Assembly: GCF_014646355.1 (NCBI RefSeq)
Contig: NZ_BMNH01000021.1
Coordinates: 62,001-126,000 of the forward strand
From: Nonomuraea cavernae
GTDB lineage: Bacteria > Actinomycetota > Actinomycetes > Streptosporangiales > Streptosporangiaceae
Reading direction: 5' to 3'
DNA length: 64,000 nt
The notes beneath the pieces were generated by a model, which had not been told where the DNA came from, ran no database searches, and saw nothing but the letters and a program-made list of their open reading frames with translations. Positions 51,835 to 59,973 of this stretch are shown here, in pieces (position 1 is the first letter of the stretch; each line of letters opens with the position of its first letter). Both the position numbers and the translations under genes were made by a program.

Positions 51835-52308
51835 ATGGTGCGGTGGGCCGAATCCAGCGAACTGTCCGGTCTGATCTCCGTCGAGCTGGCCGCCGACGGG
51901 CTCTTCCAGCAGGTGGGCATCGAGTTCCCGCCGGGGACCACCCAGATCGAGGAGGTGGCCGATCCCGGCTCGGTGCTGGTCGAGGGGGAGCCGCCCGCCG
52001 GGTTCGCGCTGGTGGGCTGGGTCGACGGCAACCTCCATCTGGAACAGCTGGCCGTACATCCCTCGTGCATGCGGCAGGGCATCGGCGGGAGGCTGATCGC
52101 GGCGGTGCGGGAGCACGCGCTGGCCGCCGGTGCGCCGGCGGTGACGCTGACCACCTTCCGGGACGTGCCGTGGAACGCCCCCTGGTACGAACGCCACGGC
52201 TTCACCGCGCTGCCCGAGGCCGCGTGGGGCCCGGAGCTGCGGGCCCTGGTCGAGCACGAACGTGAGCTGGGCATCGAGGTGGCGCCCCGCGTGGTGATGC
52301 GCGGTTGA
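51835..52308 (+). CDS. GNAT-family N-acetyltransferase
   Basis: A 157-residue acetyltransferase. LEQLAVHPSCMRQGIGGRLI is the strand plus acetyl-CoA loop, TLTTFRDVPWNAPWYERHGF the substrate-side motif. The N-terminal half differs from common RimI types. Acceptor unknown. It ends 6 bp from the convergent menA end. Confidence 0.88.
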   Translation: MVRWAESSELSGLISVELAADGLFQQVGIEFPPGTTQIEEVADPGSVLVEGEPPAGFALVGWVDGNLHLEQLAVHPSCMRQGIGGRLIAAVREHALAAGAPAVTLTTFRDVPWNAPWYERHGFTALPEAAWGPELRALVEHERELGIEVAPRVVMRG

Positions 52309-52314
52309 CGGGGC

Positions 52315-53190
52315 CTACAGGGCGATGGCCAGGCCGATCGCGAAGAGCAGGCCGTACACCATCTGGAGCCGGCCGGTCTGCTGGAGCGCGCCGATCAGTA
52401 CGGGCCCCTCGGCGCCGCGCAGCACGGCCCGGACGGGAGGGACGGCCAGGGGGGCCGCCAGCACGGCGAGCGCGGCGAGCGGCGCGACCGGGATCATCCC
52501 CAGCGCGATCGCCAACGGCACGATCAGGCAGGCCGCGTAGAGGGTGCGGGTGCGGGGGGCGCCCAGCACCACGGCCAGGGTCCGCTTGCCGGCCGGTCTG
52601 TCGGTGCTCACGTCGCGCAGGTTGTTGACCACGAGCATCGAGCACGACAGCAGCCCGACCGGGATCGACGCCACCAGCGCGGTCCAGGACAGCTGCTCGG
52701 TCTGGACGTACGCGGTGCCGACCACGGGCACCACGCCGAAGAACACGAAGACCGACGCCTCACCCAGGGCGCGGTAGCCGTAGGGGCTGCTGCCGCCGGT
52801 GTAGAACCAGGCGGCGGCGATCGCGGCGGCGCCCACCAGCAGGATCCACCAGCCACGGGTGACGACCACCAGGACCAGCCCGAGCACGGCCGCGGCGGCG
52901 AAGCAGCCGAGTGCGGCGGTCAGCACCTGGCGCGGCGTGGCGGCCCGCGAGCCGACCAGTCGCATCGGGCCCACGCGCTGGTCGTCGGTGCCGCGGATGC
53001 CGTCGCTGTAGTCGTTGGCGTAGTTGACGCCGATCTGCAGCAGCAGCGCGACGAGCAGCGCGAGGAGCGCCCGCCACCAGACGAAGCCCTGCTCTCCGAT
53101 GGCCACGCCGGTGCCGACCATGACGGGCACGACGGCGTTGGGCAGGGTGCGGGGGCGCGCGCCGGCGACCCACTGGCCGGTGGTTGCCAT
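52315..53190 (-). CDS. menA: 1,4-dihydroxy-2-naphthoate polyprenyltransferase
   Basis: A 291-residue membrane enzyme that attaches the polyprenyl tail in menaquinone synthesis. It has eight to nine hydrophobic segments and the two Asp-rich loops NYANDYSDGIRGTDD and NNLRDVSTDRPAGKRTL. ATG 53190. Actinobacteria use menaquinone as the respiratory quinone, so this is probably essential. It lies 13 bp behind the GNAT gene on the same strand. Confidence 0.95.
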   Translation of the reverse strand: MATTGQWVAGARPRTLPNAVVPVMVGTGVAIGEQGFVWWRALLALLVALLLQIGVNYANDYSDGIRGTDDQRVGPMRLVGSRAATPRQVLTAALGCFAAAAVLGLVLVVVTRGWWILLVGAAAIAAAWFYTGGSSPYGYRALGEASVFVFFGVVPVVGTAYVQTEQLSWTALVASIPVGLLSCSMLVVNNLRDVSTDRPAGKRTLAVVLGAPRTRTLYAACLIVPLAIALGMIPVAPLAALAVLAAPLAVPPVRAVLRGAEGPVLIGALQQTGRLQMVYGLLFAIGLAIAL

Positions 53191-53203
53191 GTCGGGATGT
53201 CCT

Positions 53204-53812
53204 CTAGCTGATGTCGGTGGTGAGCCTGACCATGCGGATCGGGCGGCCCATGTCGAGCACGCGCTCGGCCATGTCCTCGCCCCAGCCCGCCGACTCCAGG
53301 AAACCCAGCACCGCGTAGTTGTCGGCGAACACCCAGGTGACGATCTGCCGGTAGCCGTCGTCACGCAGGTGGTCGACGGTCGCGTTGAGCAGCCGGCTGC
53401 CGTGGCCGCGGCGTACGAAGTCGGGGTCGACCAGCAGCGTCAGCATCTCGGCCACCACGGTCGGATCGAGGTCGGGATCCTCGGCGGGAGCGTGGGAGGC
53501 CAGGCCGACCACGCGCTCACCGCCGCGCGGAGTGGCGAGGGCGGCGCTGCCGCCCGCCCCGAGCGCGGGGAAGCCCTCGGTGTCGAGGATGGTCTCCACC
53601 GCGACCAGCACCCGATGCCTGGACGTGGGTGGGGCGACGATCGCCTCGTCCCACTGGCGCAGCCACATCTTCTCGGCTGCGGGACCGGTCATCTGCTCAA
53701 GTGGACCCTCGGGAAGGAAATCCCGATAGCCGTAGCGCCAGGCACGAATCTGAACATTCGCCACCTGGAGCACATCCTCGCGCCGGGCCGCCCGGACGCC
53801 TACGTCTGCCAT
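53204..53812 (-). CDS. GNAT-family N-acetyltransferase
   Basis: A 202-residue protein. The N-terminus ADVGVRAARREDVLQVANVQ and the loop LTLLVDPDFVRRGHGSRLLN are typical, with WVFADNYAVLGFLESAGW as the terminal motif. The substrate is unknown. It precedes menA by 13 bp and may share its transcript, although no functional link is known. Confidence 0.88.
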   Translation of the reverse strand: MADVGVRAARREDVLQVANVQIRAWRYGYRDFLPEGPLEQMTGPAAEKMWLRQWDEAIVAPPTSRHRVLVAVETILDTEGFPALGAGGSAALATPRGGERVVGLASHAPAEDPDLDPTVVAEMLTLLVDPDFVRRGHGSRLLNATVDHLRDDGYRQIVTWVFADNYAVLGFLESAGWGEDMAERVLDMGRPIRMVRLTTDIS

Positions 53813-53855
53813 CTCGGCCCGCTCCTTCGCCTGCCGTCATGCCACAAGGCACGAG

Positions 53856-54365
53856 TTACACCGTATCGGTGTTTGAACCTTGGGGACGACGCGAACCCTG
53901 CTTCCTAGCCCGGTAAGCGCGTGTTTTGGTGCGGTTACCGCAGACCCGCATAGAACACCACGAACGAGATCGATTCTTCGACACGTCGACGAACGCCCAC
54001 TGGCAGCCGTGCTCGGCACACACCTTCAGCCGCTCCCAGGACCCGTCGGTGACCGCGGCGGAGATGCGGGCCAGACCGCCCGCGACACCGCCCTCCACCG
54101 CGACGAGCTCCGGCCGCTCACCGACCGCCACCCTGAGCGGCAGCAGCGGGAGCTCGGCTGGCTCCCGCCTGAGCACGGCCCGCAGTCCCTCGCGCAGCGC
54201 GACCGCGGTGGCCAGATCGTCGTCGCCCGCCCGGTCGAGCGGCCCGATGAGGTGGTGCTCGCGAAGCCAGACGGCCAGCTCCGCGGGAGACGTCAGCTCC
54301 TCCGTGCCTGCTTCGAGATCGACGGTGTTGAGGAAGTCACGCACGAGCTCCGCAGGCGCCAGCAT
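53856..54365 (-). CDS. CGNR zinc-finger (ABATE-domain) protein
   Basis: A 169-residue protein. The N-terminal ABATE-like helical domain has LVRDFLNTVDLEAGTEEL; the C-terminal treble-clef finger has KVCAEHGCQWAFVDVSKN and WCSMRVCGNRTKTRAYR, with four Cys. Such proteins are probable stress-responsive DNA-binding regulators. ATG 54365 or TTG 54383. It is divergent from the monooxygenase-like gene. Confidence 0.88.
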   Translation of the reverse strand: MLAPAELVRDFLNTVDLEAGTEELTSPAELAVWLREHHLIGPLDRAGDDDLATAVALREGLRAVLRREPAELPLLPLRVAVGERPELVAVEGGVAGGLARISAAVTDGSWERLKVCAEHGCQWAFVDVSKNRSRSWCSMRVCGNRTKTRAYRARKQGSRRPQGSNTDTV

Positions 54366-54409
54366 GTCACCACTGTACGGCAATAGCAGGTTGCAGCATG
54401 ATGGTCCCT

Positions 54410-54715
54410 ATGATCGTTCGCACCTGGCGTGGCTGGACCCACGCGGCCGATGCCGAAGCCTACGAGTCCTACCTGATGAGCACCGGATTCCCCGGCTACA
54501 CCGCCACTCCCGGTAACAAGGGCGTCCAGTTCACCAGGCGTGACGCCGGCGACCGGGCGGAGTTCTTCCTGATCTCGCTCTGGGAGTCGTGGGACGCGGT
54601 CAGGGCGTTCGCCGGGGAGGACCCCGGCAAGGCCGTCTTCTATCCGGAGGACGAGGCGTACCTGGTCGACCGCGAGCTGACGGTCGACCACTACGAGGTG
54701 TTCGCCAGCGCCTGA
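54410..54715 (+). CDS. Antibiotic-biosynthesis-monooxygenase-like protein (ABM fold)
   Basis: A 101-residue dimeric alpha-beta-barrel protein (MIVRTWRGWTHAADAEAYES; FFLISLWESWDAVRAFAGED). ATG 54398 and 54401 are in-frame alternatives. Members include monooxygenases and heme-degrading enzymes, but many have unknown substrates; no diagnostic Asn/Trp pair was identified. It converges on the MocR gene. Confidence 0.75.
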   Translation: MIVRTWRGWTHAADAEAYESYLMSTGFPGYTATPGNKGVQFTRRDAGDRAEFFLISLWESWDAVRAFAGEDPGKAVFYPEDEAYLVDRELTVDHYEVFASA

Positions 54716-54724
54716 GCCGGCCGC

Positions 54725-56122
54725 TTACGAGGTGTCGGCCAGCGCCTGAGCCAGCCGTCGCACGCCTTCGGCCAGCTCCGCCAGGTGCGCGGCGGCGATG
54801 TGGGTGACCCGGATGCGCGGGCCGGGCGGCTCCGACGGATAGTAGATCCTGCCGGGGCTGACCAGCACGCCGTTGCGCTGCGCGGCCTCGACCAGGGCCC
54901 GCTCGTCGGTCTCCGGCGGCAGGCGTACCCACAGGTGCATGCCGCCCCTCGGCAGCAGGTGCAGCTCGGCGGACGGGAGCCGCGCGGCCAGCTCGGCGGC
55001 GAGCGCGTCGCGGCGGGTGGCGATCTCGGCGTGCATCGTCGCCAGATGCCGCCGCCACGCGGGCGAGCCGACGAACTCCAGCGCCGTCTCCTGCAGCGGC
55101 CGGGCCACGAAGAACGACTCCACCAGCTGGCCGGCCCGCAGCCGGTGCGCGGCCGGACCGCGCGCGATCACGGCCGCCACCCGCATGCTCGGTGAGAGCA
55201 CCTTGGTGAGCGAGGAGATGTGCACAACGGTGCCGTCGGGGTCCATCGAGACCATCGGCGGAGGCGCCTGCTCGGTCAGGAACCGGGCGAAGTCATCCTC
55301 GATCACGAACGCGCCCGCCGCCCGGGCCACCTGGAGCACCTGCTCGCGGCGCTCACGCGGCATCGTGGTGCCCGTCGGGTTGTGCAGGGTGGGCTGGGAG
55401 TAGAAGACCCGCGCGCCCGTCACGGCGAAGGCCTCGGCGAGCAGGTCGGGCCGCACGCCCTCGGTGTCCATGGGCACGGCCGTCGTGCGCAGCCCGGCAG
55501 CCCGCGCCGAGGACAGCGCTCCCGGATAGGTCGGTGTCTCCACCAGCACCTGCGTGCCCGGCGCCGCCAGCGCCCGGAAGGCGTAGGTGAGCCCGGCCTG
55601 CCCACCGCTGACGATCAGCGCGTCGGCCACGGTCACGTCGCCTCCCGCCTGCGCCGCGAACCACCTGCGCAGCTCCGTCAGGCCCGTCAGCGGGGGCATC
55701 GCCCACGCGTCGGGCCTGCGCACGGCCCGCGCCGCGGCGGCGGCGAGCTGTTTGTCCGGCCGCAGCCCCGCATGGGGGTAGCCGCCGGTCAGCGGCACCA
55801 CGCCCTCGGGCGGCCGGTCGAGCAACCCCGCGATGGCCGAGTCGTCGACCACGCGGTCGCCCAGGGCGACGGTCTGCCAGGAGAAGTCGGCGGTGTCGGC
55901 GGGCCGCTCCGGCCGGTGCGTCACGAAGGCGCCGCTGCCGGGCCGGGTCACCACCCTGCCCTCGGCGGCCAGCCGGCCGATGGCCCTGGACACCGTCACG
56001 GGGCTCACGTTGTGCCGCCGCATGATCTCCCGGCTGGACGGCAGCCGGTCTCCCGGCCGCAGCCGGGAAACCTCCTCGCGCAGCATCGCGGTAATCTGAG
56101 CGATACTGCTATCGTTGTTCAT
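54725..56122 (-). CDS. MocR-type regulator (GntR HTH fused to aminotransferase domain)
   Basis: A 465-residue protein. Residues 1-75 are the winged helix (LRPGDRLPSSREIMRRHNVS); residues about 105-460 are a fold-type-I PLP domain with SLTKVLSPSMRVAAVIARG (PLP-Lys in SLTK), QPTLHNPTGTTMP and RGGMHLWVRLP. MocR proteins sense PLP or amines and often control a divergent transporter. ATG 56122 overlaps the transporter ATG on the other strand by 2 bp. Confidence 0.9.
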   Translation of the reverse strand: MNNDSSIAQITAMLREEVSRLRPGDRLPSSREIMRRHNVSPVTVSRAIGRLAAEGRVVTRPGSGAFVTHRPERPADTADFSWQTVALGDRVVDDSAIAGLLDRPPEGVVPLTGGYPHAGLRPDKQLAAAAARAVRRPDAWAMPPLTGLTELRRWFAAQAGGDVTVADALIVSGGQAGLTYAFRALAAPGTQVLVETPTYPGALSSARAAGLRTTAVPMDTEGVRPDLLAEAFAVTGARVFYSQPTLHNPTGTTMPRERREQVLQVARAAGAFVIEDDFARFLTEQAPPPMVSMDPDGTVVHISSLTKVLSPSMRVAAVIARGPAAHRLRAGQLVESFFVARPLQETALEFVGSPAWRRHLATMHAEIATRRDALAAELAARLPSAELHLLPRGGMHLWVRLPPETDERALVEAAQRNGVLVSPGRIYYPSEPPGPRIRVTHIAAAHLAELAEGVRRLAQALADTS

Positions 56123-56146
56123 GAGAGAACAGAATAGCGCTATCGT
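56102..56146. promoter_or_regulatory. Operator region of the MocR/transporter pair
   Basis: Two direct copies of GCTATCGT (56108-56115, 56139-56146) flank the shared start codons. The second overlaps the palindrome ATAGCGCTAT (56134-56143), and GATA-CTGC-TATC (56102-56113) mirrors the first. Paired direct repeats are typical MocR sites. Confidence 0.6.
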
Positions 56147-57059
56147 CGCTGGGGAGATAGCGGTCCCATCCGCGTCCGCCCGGTCCTCGCGCAGGGCCGC
56201 CCGGCAGGGCACCGCGCTGGCCCTCCTGGGCGTGCTGGCCTTCTCCGGCTCCTTTCCGGCCACGGTCTACGCCATGCGCGGTTTCGACCCCTGGCTGGTC
56301 GCCCTCGGCCGGGCCGCGGTCGCCGGTGTGATCGCCCTGATCTGCCTGAAAGCCGCGAACGTCCCGCTCCTGCCGCCGCGCCGCGAGTGGCGCTCCTACG
56401 CGCTGATCTCCCTCGGTGTGGTTTTCGGCTTTCCGGTGTTCAGCGGCCTGGCGTTCGACCTCGGTGCCACCACCGCCCACTCCGCCGTCGTCATCGGCCT
56501 GCTGCCCGCCGCCACCGCCGCCTACGCCGTCCTGAGCGCCGGCGAGCGTCCCCGGCCGCTGTTCTGGATCGCCTGTACGGCCGGTGCCCTCGCCATCACG
56601 GCCTTCACCTTCACCCGCGACCAGGGAACCGCCGCCTGGGCCGACCTCCTCCTCGTCGGCGCCCTGCTGTCGGCCGCCGTCGGCTACACGGAAGGCGGCA
56701 AGCTGTCCCGCGACACCCCCGGCTGGCAGGTCATCTCCCGTGCCCTCGTCCTGTCCCTCCCGGTCACCGTTCCCAGCGGCGTCGTGCTCGCCCTGACCAC
56801 TCCCGTCCAGCCGTCGGCCGAGGCGCTGGCCGGGTTCGCGTACGTGGGACTCGTCTCGATGTTCCTCGGCTTCTTTCCCTGGTACGCCGGACTCGCCAGA
56901 GGGGGCATCGCCCGGGCCGGGCAGACCCAGCTCGTCCAGCCGCTGCTCACCCTGGTGTGGGCCTGGTTCCTGATGGGGGAGAGGTTCGGGGCGGCGACGC
57001 TGGCCGCGGCGGTGGCCGTCCTCGTGTGCGTCGCCGCGACCCAGCGCGCGCGTACTTGA
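56121..57059 (+). CDS. DMT-superfamily (EamA) transporter
   Basis: A 312-residue inner-membrane protein with about ten hydrophobic segments in two EamA halves (ALALLGVLAFSGSFPATVYA; VGLVSMFLGFFPWYAGLARG). A 30-residue hydrophilic start precedes the first helix. ATG 56121 is the only usable start; TATCGT five bases upstream suggests a leaderless transcript. Probably a MocR-controlled metabolite exporter; cargo unknown. Confidence 0.85.
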   Translation: MREQNSAIVAGEIAVPSASARSSRRAARQGTALALLGVLAFSGSFPATVYAMRGFDPWLVALGRAAVAGVIALICLKAANVPLLPPRREWRSYALISLGVVFGFPVFSGLAFDLGATTAHSAVVIGLLPAATAAYAVLSAGERPRPLFWIACTAGALAITAFTFTRDQGTAAWADLLLVGALLSAAVGYTEGGKLSRDTPGWQVISRALVLSLPVTVPSGVVLALTTPVQPSAEALAGFAYVGLVSMFLGFFPWYAGLARGGIARAGQTQLVQPLLTLVWAWFLMGERFGAATLAAAVAVLVCVAATQRART

Positions 57060-57102
57060 AAGCCGTGACGCCGACACGCAGGATGGGGGGTGGAGGTGTC
57101 AC

Positions 57103-58125
57103 ATGGCTGACCTCACGATCCCGGAAGAGGGCTTCTGGCCCGCACCGCAGATCCCCCAGCCGAACATTTACCCGATGGAGTGGCGAGTCGAGACGGCCAA
57201 GCTCGCGGCGATCTACGAGAAGTCCAAGCGAACACTCTGGAACCCGGCCGACCTGCCCTGGGACGCGCTCGATCCCGGCGACTTCACCCGCGAGCAGCGG
57301 CTCGGAATCATGTACTGGTTCTCCGTCCTGGCCAACTTCGACGCCTCGGGGCCGGCGGTGTTCGCCCGTGCCACCATCCAGGCGTTCGAGAAACACGAGG
57401 AGGACCCGGTCAGGAAGTGCTTCTTCTCCATCACGCGTGACGAGATGAACCACGAGGAATGCTGCCAGCGCACCATCGCGAAGCTCTGGCCCGGCGGCCC
57501 CCTCGACTGGACCCCGTCCGACGAGTTGGAGAAGGCGGCGCACAACAACATCGGCTGGCTTTACCACAACGGCGGCCGCTACTGGACCGGCTACACCGCC
57601 GCCGTGGGCAAGTACTCGCTGCCGGTGCTCTTCACCAGCTTCATGATGGGCGAGATGGCGGCGTCCACCCTGTTCAGGGGGATGGCGTCGGGCACGCGCC
57701 ACCCGGTGTTCGACGAGATGTTCCAGCGCATCGGCCGCGACGAGTCCCGGCACCTGCAGATCTGCATGACCATCCTGGAGAACGAGTGGCCCGGGCTCAC
57801 TGACGACACCCGCTCGCTCATCACCCGCCAGCTCCGCGCCGGGTTCGTGTTCCTGTCGATGATCCTCTGGGAGCCGCCGGAAGGCTTCTGGGAGCTCCCG
57901 CCGTACTTCCTGGCCAACCACCGCGTCCTCATGGACCACGCCCGCGACGCCGGGCTGGGGGTGCTGTCGTACGACGAGCAGGCGGAGAACTGGCGGATCG
58001 CCATGGCCCACGTCCGCGCGATCGTCGAGCGATGGGGCATCGACTTCCCGGCCATCCCCGAGCTGGACCTCGAAGGGGTGCCGGTCGACTTCATCGATCC
58101 GGAGGAGATCATCCCGGTCTTCTGA
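57103..58125 (+). CDS. Ferritin-like di-iron protein (AurF/R2-like)
   Basis: A 340-residue helical protein. Two ExxH motifs, RDEMNHEECC and RDESRHLQIC, plus further Glu in GEMAASTLFRGM and FEKHEEDP, fit a di-iron centre of the AurF or R2-like type. It could be an oxygenase. ATG 57103 follows GGTGGAGG. It stands alone between the transporter and the ASCH gene, so there is no pathway context. Confidence 0.7.
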   Translation: MADLTIPEEGFWPAPQIPQPNIYPMEWRVETAKLAAIYEKSKRTLWNPADLPWDALDPGDFTREQRLGIMYWFSVLANFDASGPAVFARATIQAFEKHEEDPVRKCFFSITRDEMNHEECCQRTIAKLWPGGPLDWTPSDELEKAAHNNIGWLYHNGGRYWTGYTAAVGKYSLPVLFTSFMMGEMAASTLFRGMASGTRHPVFDEMFQRIGRDESRHLQICMTILENEWPGLTDDTRSLITRQLRAGFVFLSMILWEPPEGFWELPPYFLANHRVLMDHARDAGLGVLSYDEQAENWRIAMAHVRAIVERWGIDFPAIPELDLEGVPVDFIDPEEIIPVF

Positions 58126-58140
58126 CGTACGATCCGCGTC

Positions 58141-58539
58141 ATGTGGGGACGTATGGACGGACTCCGCGTGATGGAGCTGGGGACTCCGGGCGAGATGCGC
58201 AGGGAGCTCACCGACCTGACCCTGTCAGGTGCCAAGCAGGCCACGGCGGGGCTGCTGGAGCTCGACTATCACGCGGAGAACGAGGCGCTGGAGCACATCG
58301 GCGAGCGGCTGGCGGTGGTGGACGACTCGGGGGCCCGCGTGGCCGTGGTCGAGGTCGTCGGCATCCGGCTGGTGCCGTTCGCCGGGGTGCCCTGGGAGTT
58401 CGCGCTGGCGGAGGGCGAGGGGTATCGCTCGATCGAGCACTGGCGCGAGGTGCACCGGCGCTTCTGGGCGGCCGAGGGCTGCCAGATCGACGACTCGTCC
58501 ACGGTCGTCTGCCTCTGGTATCGCCTGGTCAGTCTGTAG
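58141..58539 (+). CDS. ASCH-domain protein
   Basis: A 132-residue protein with the ASCH/PUA-like fold: LTLSGAKQATAGLLELDY (GxKxxT motif), AVVEVVGIRLVPFAGVPWEF and EHWREVHRRFW. ASCH proteins bind RNA or modified nucleotides; some are hydrolases. ATG 58153 is an alternative start. Its end overlaps the convergent GntR gene by 11 bp. Confidence 0.85.
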   Translation: MWGRMDGLRVMELGTPGEMRRELTDLTLSGAKQATAGLLELDYHAENEALEHIGERLAVVDDSGARVAVVEVVGIRLVPFAGVPWEFALAEGEGYRSIEHWREVHRRFWAAEGCQIDDSSTVVCLWYRLVSL

Positions 58540-59008
58540 GCCAGCGCTCCTCTGGTGAGACATAACTGCCTCGCTGCGGCACGGTGTAGATCCATCCTTG
58601 CTCTCGTAGCAGTGCCAGCGCGCGTCGCACCGTCTCCCGCGCGACGGCGTAACGTTGCACCATTGCCGCCTCCCCTGGGATCGGACGGCGAGGACGGAAC
58701 TCTCCGGCCTTGATCTGGTCGCTCACCTCGCGCGCGATGTGCTGGTAGAGCGGAGCCTTCCGGGGGGTGCGCGGCGCCTGGTCGAGAGCGCCCACAAAGG
58801 TCCCCTCGCCCTGAACGGTGTGGACGAGCCCTTCGTCGCGCAGCACGCGAATCGCCCTGCGAGCGGTGGTGCGGGCTACGCCGAATTCAAGCTGGATCTG
58901 CGCTTCGCTCACCACAGGGTCGCCCGGAGAGAGCTCTTGAACGATCCGCGCACGGATGGTTTCGCTGATCTGGAGGTAGAGATGGGTGTCGCTCTCGGGG
59001 TCGAGCAT
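58529..59008 (-). CDS. GntR-type protein made of two tandem winged helices
   Basis: A 159-residue protein. Residues about 5-75 (LYLQISETIRARIVQELSPG; ARTTARRAIRVLRDEGLV; GEGTFVG) and about 85-155 (LYQHIAREVSDQIKAGEFRP; ARETVRRALALLREQGWI; RGSYVS) are two complete GntR DNA-binding domains joined by a short PRTPRKAP linker. There is no FCD, UTRA or aminotransferase effector domain. TACCCT lies six bases before the ATG, so the transcript is probably leaderless. A paralogue is next to it. Confidence 0.88.
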   Translation of the reverse strand: MLDPESDTHLYLQISETIRARIVQELSPGDPVVSEAQIQLEFGVARTTARRAIRVLRDEGLVHTVQGEGTFVGALDQAPRTPRKAPLYQHIAREVSDQIKAGEFRPRRPIPGEAAMVQRYAVARETVRRALALLREQGWIYTVPQRGSYVSPEERWPTD

Positions 59009-59014
59009 GCACTC

Positions 59015-59020
59015 AGGGTA
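59015..59020 (-). promoter_or_regulatory. -10 box six bases before the start codon (leaderless)
   Basis: TACCCT on the minus strand, then six bases, then ATG 59008. This is the geometry of a leaderless actinobacterial promoter. No clear -35. Confidence 0.5.
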
Positions 59021-59046
59021 ACGGGCGCCTATACGCAGAGAGAGCG

Positions 59047-59535
59047 TTAGGACCCCTTACCGCCGGGCCACTTGTCTGGGCTGGCCACGTAAGTGCCCCG
59101 GTAGGGGACGGTGAACACCCAGCCCTCTTCTCTGAGGTGGGCCACCGCCTGTCGCGCCGTGACCTTGGCGACGCCGTACTCCCGCATCATGACCTTCTCG
59201 CCGGGGATCGCTCTGTTCGGCGCGATTTCGCCGCGCTGGATTCGCTCGGCGATCTCCTCGGCGATCTTCTGGTACATCGGGACTTTCCGAGGGGCACGTG
59301 GCGCGCCAGGCTGCCCGACGAATGTGCCCTCACCTTGGATGGTGTAGGCCATGCCCTGCTCTCGTAGCTCGCGAGCCACGCGCCTGGCGGTGGTGCGCGC
59401 GATCTCGTAATCCCTCTCAAGCTTGGCCTCGCTCGGCACGGGGTCGCCCGCTCTGAGGTCACCGCGTTCGATCTGCTCGCGGATCAGATCAGCGACCTGC
59501 TTGTAGATAGGTATGGGCCCGTCACGGTCAAGCAC
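59047..59535 (-). CDS. Second tandem-winged-helix GntR-type protein
   Basis: A 162-residue paralogue of the protein at 58529. The two GntR domains show IYKQVADLIREQIERGDLRA, IARTTARRVARELREQG, GEGTFVG and MYQKIAEEIAERIQRGEIAP, AKVTARQAVAHLREEGWV, RGTYVA, with linker PRAPRKVP. GTG 59535 (VLDRDGPIPIYK) aligns with the paralogue start and lies six bases after a perfect TATAAT; ATG 59562 would place that -10 box inside the gene. Likely a repressor acting in the divergent region with the gene at 59641. Confidence 0.88.
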   Translation of the reverse strand: MLDRDGPIPIYKQVADLIREQIERGDLRAGDPVPSEAKLERDYEIARTTARRVARELREQGMAYTIQGEGTFVGQPGAPRAPRKVPMYQKIAEEIAERIQRGEIAPNRAIPGEKVMMREYGVAKVTARQAVAHLREEGWVFTVPYRGTYVASPDKWPGGKGS

Positions 59536-59541
59536 GTTCGG

Positions 59542-59547
59542 ATTATA
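59542..59547 (-). promoter_or_regulatory. TATAAT box of a leaderless GntR transcript
   Basis: Consensus TATAAT on the minus strand ends six bases before GTG 59535. TTGAGC lies 19 bp further upstream as a weak -35. Confidence 0.65.
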
Positions 59548-59605
59548 GACGAAAGCGTACATGACCGCTCAAAGCAGACGCTCACTAGAGTGTATGGATA
59601 CGAGC

Positions 59606-59640
59606 TAGACCTATAGATACGCCAGAGCTATAGTGTCCAG
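59606..59640 (+). promoter_or_regulatory. Leaderless promoter with repeated CTATAG boxes
   Basis: TAGACC (59606-59611), 17 bp, TATAGT (59629-59634), six bases, then GTG 59641. The hexamer CTATAG occurs at 59611-59616 and 59628-59633. GATACGNNC-like words repeat nearby, so the divergent GntR proteins may bind here. Confidence 0.6.
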
Positions 59641-59934
59641 GTGTGCTCGGAGCGGGAGGAGTTTCATAGCCGTCATCTGGCAGAGCCCGTCGGTGTTCCG
59701 ACGCTCGTCGATTGGGAGCCTGAGCGGCCGAGGAGTGCTCGGGTGAGGGTGCGGGACCACACGTGTGACTGCCAGGCCGTTTTCTACGAGCTGTGCCAGT
59801 CGGGCGGGCTGAGGTTCATCCGGAGGACGAGCAGGAAGGACGGGCGGCGGATGGTGGTGGAGGAGTCTCCGTGGGTGATCGCCGCAGAGGCGGACATCCT
59901 GTGGCGGCGGCTGCTGGAAGGGAGAGCGCGGTGA
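59641..59934 (+). CDS. Small hypothetical protein divergent from the GntR pair
   Basis: A 97-residue protein from GTG 59641, six bases after a TATAGT box. It is charged and has Cys in VRDHTCDCQAVFYELCQSGG, then a basic strand (RFIRRTSRKDGRR) and a Trp-rich end. It may be a small nucleic-acid-binding or recombination-related protein, but I do not recognise a family. The GntR genes opposite probably control it. Confidence 0.65.
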   Translation: MCSEREEFHSRHLAEPVGVPTLVDWEPERPRSARVRVRDHTCDCQAVFYELCQSGGLRFIRRTSRKDGRRMVVEESPWVIAAEADILWRRLLEGRAR

Positions 59935-59973
59935 GAGCTCGGCACCCGGCTCGCCAATGATCTTTTGAAGGCT

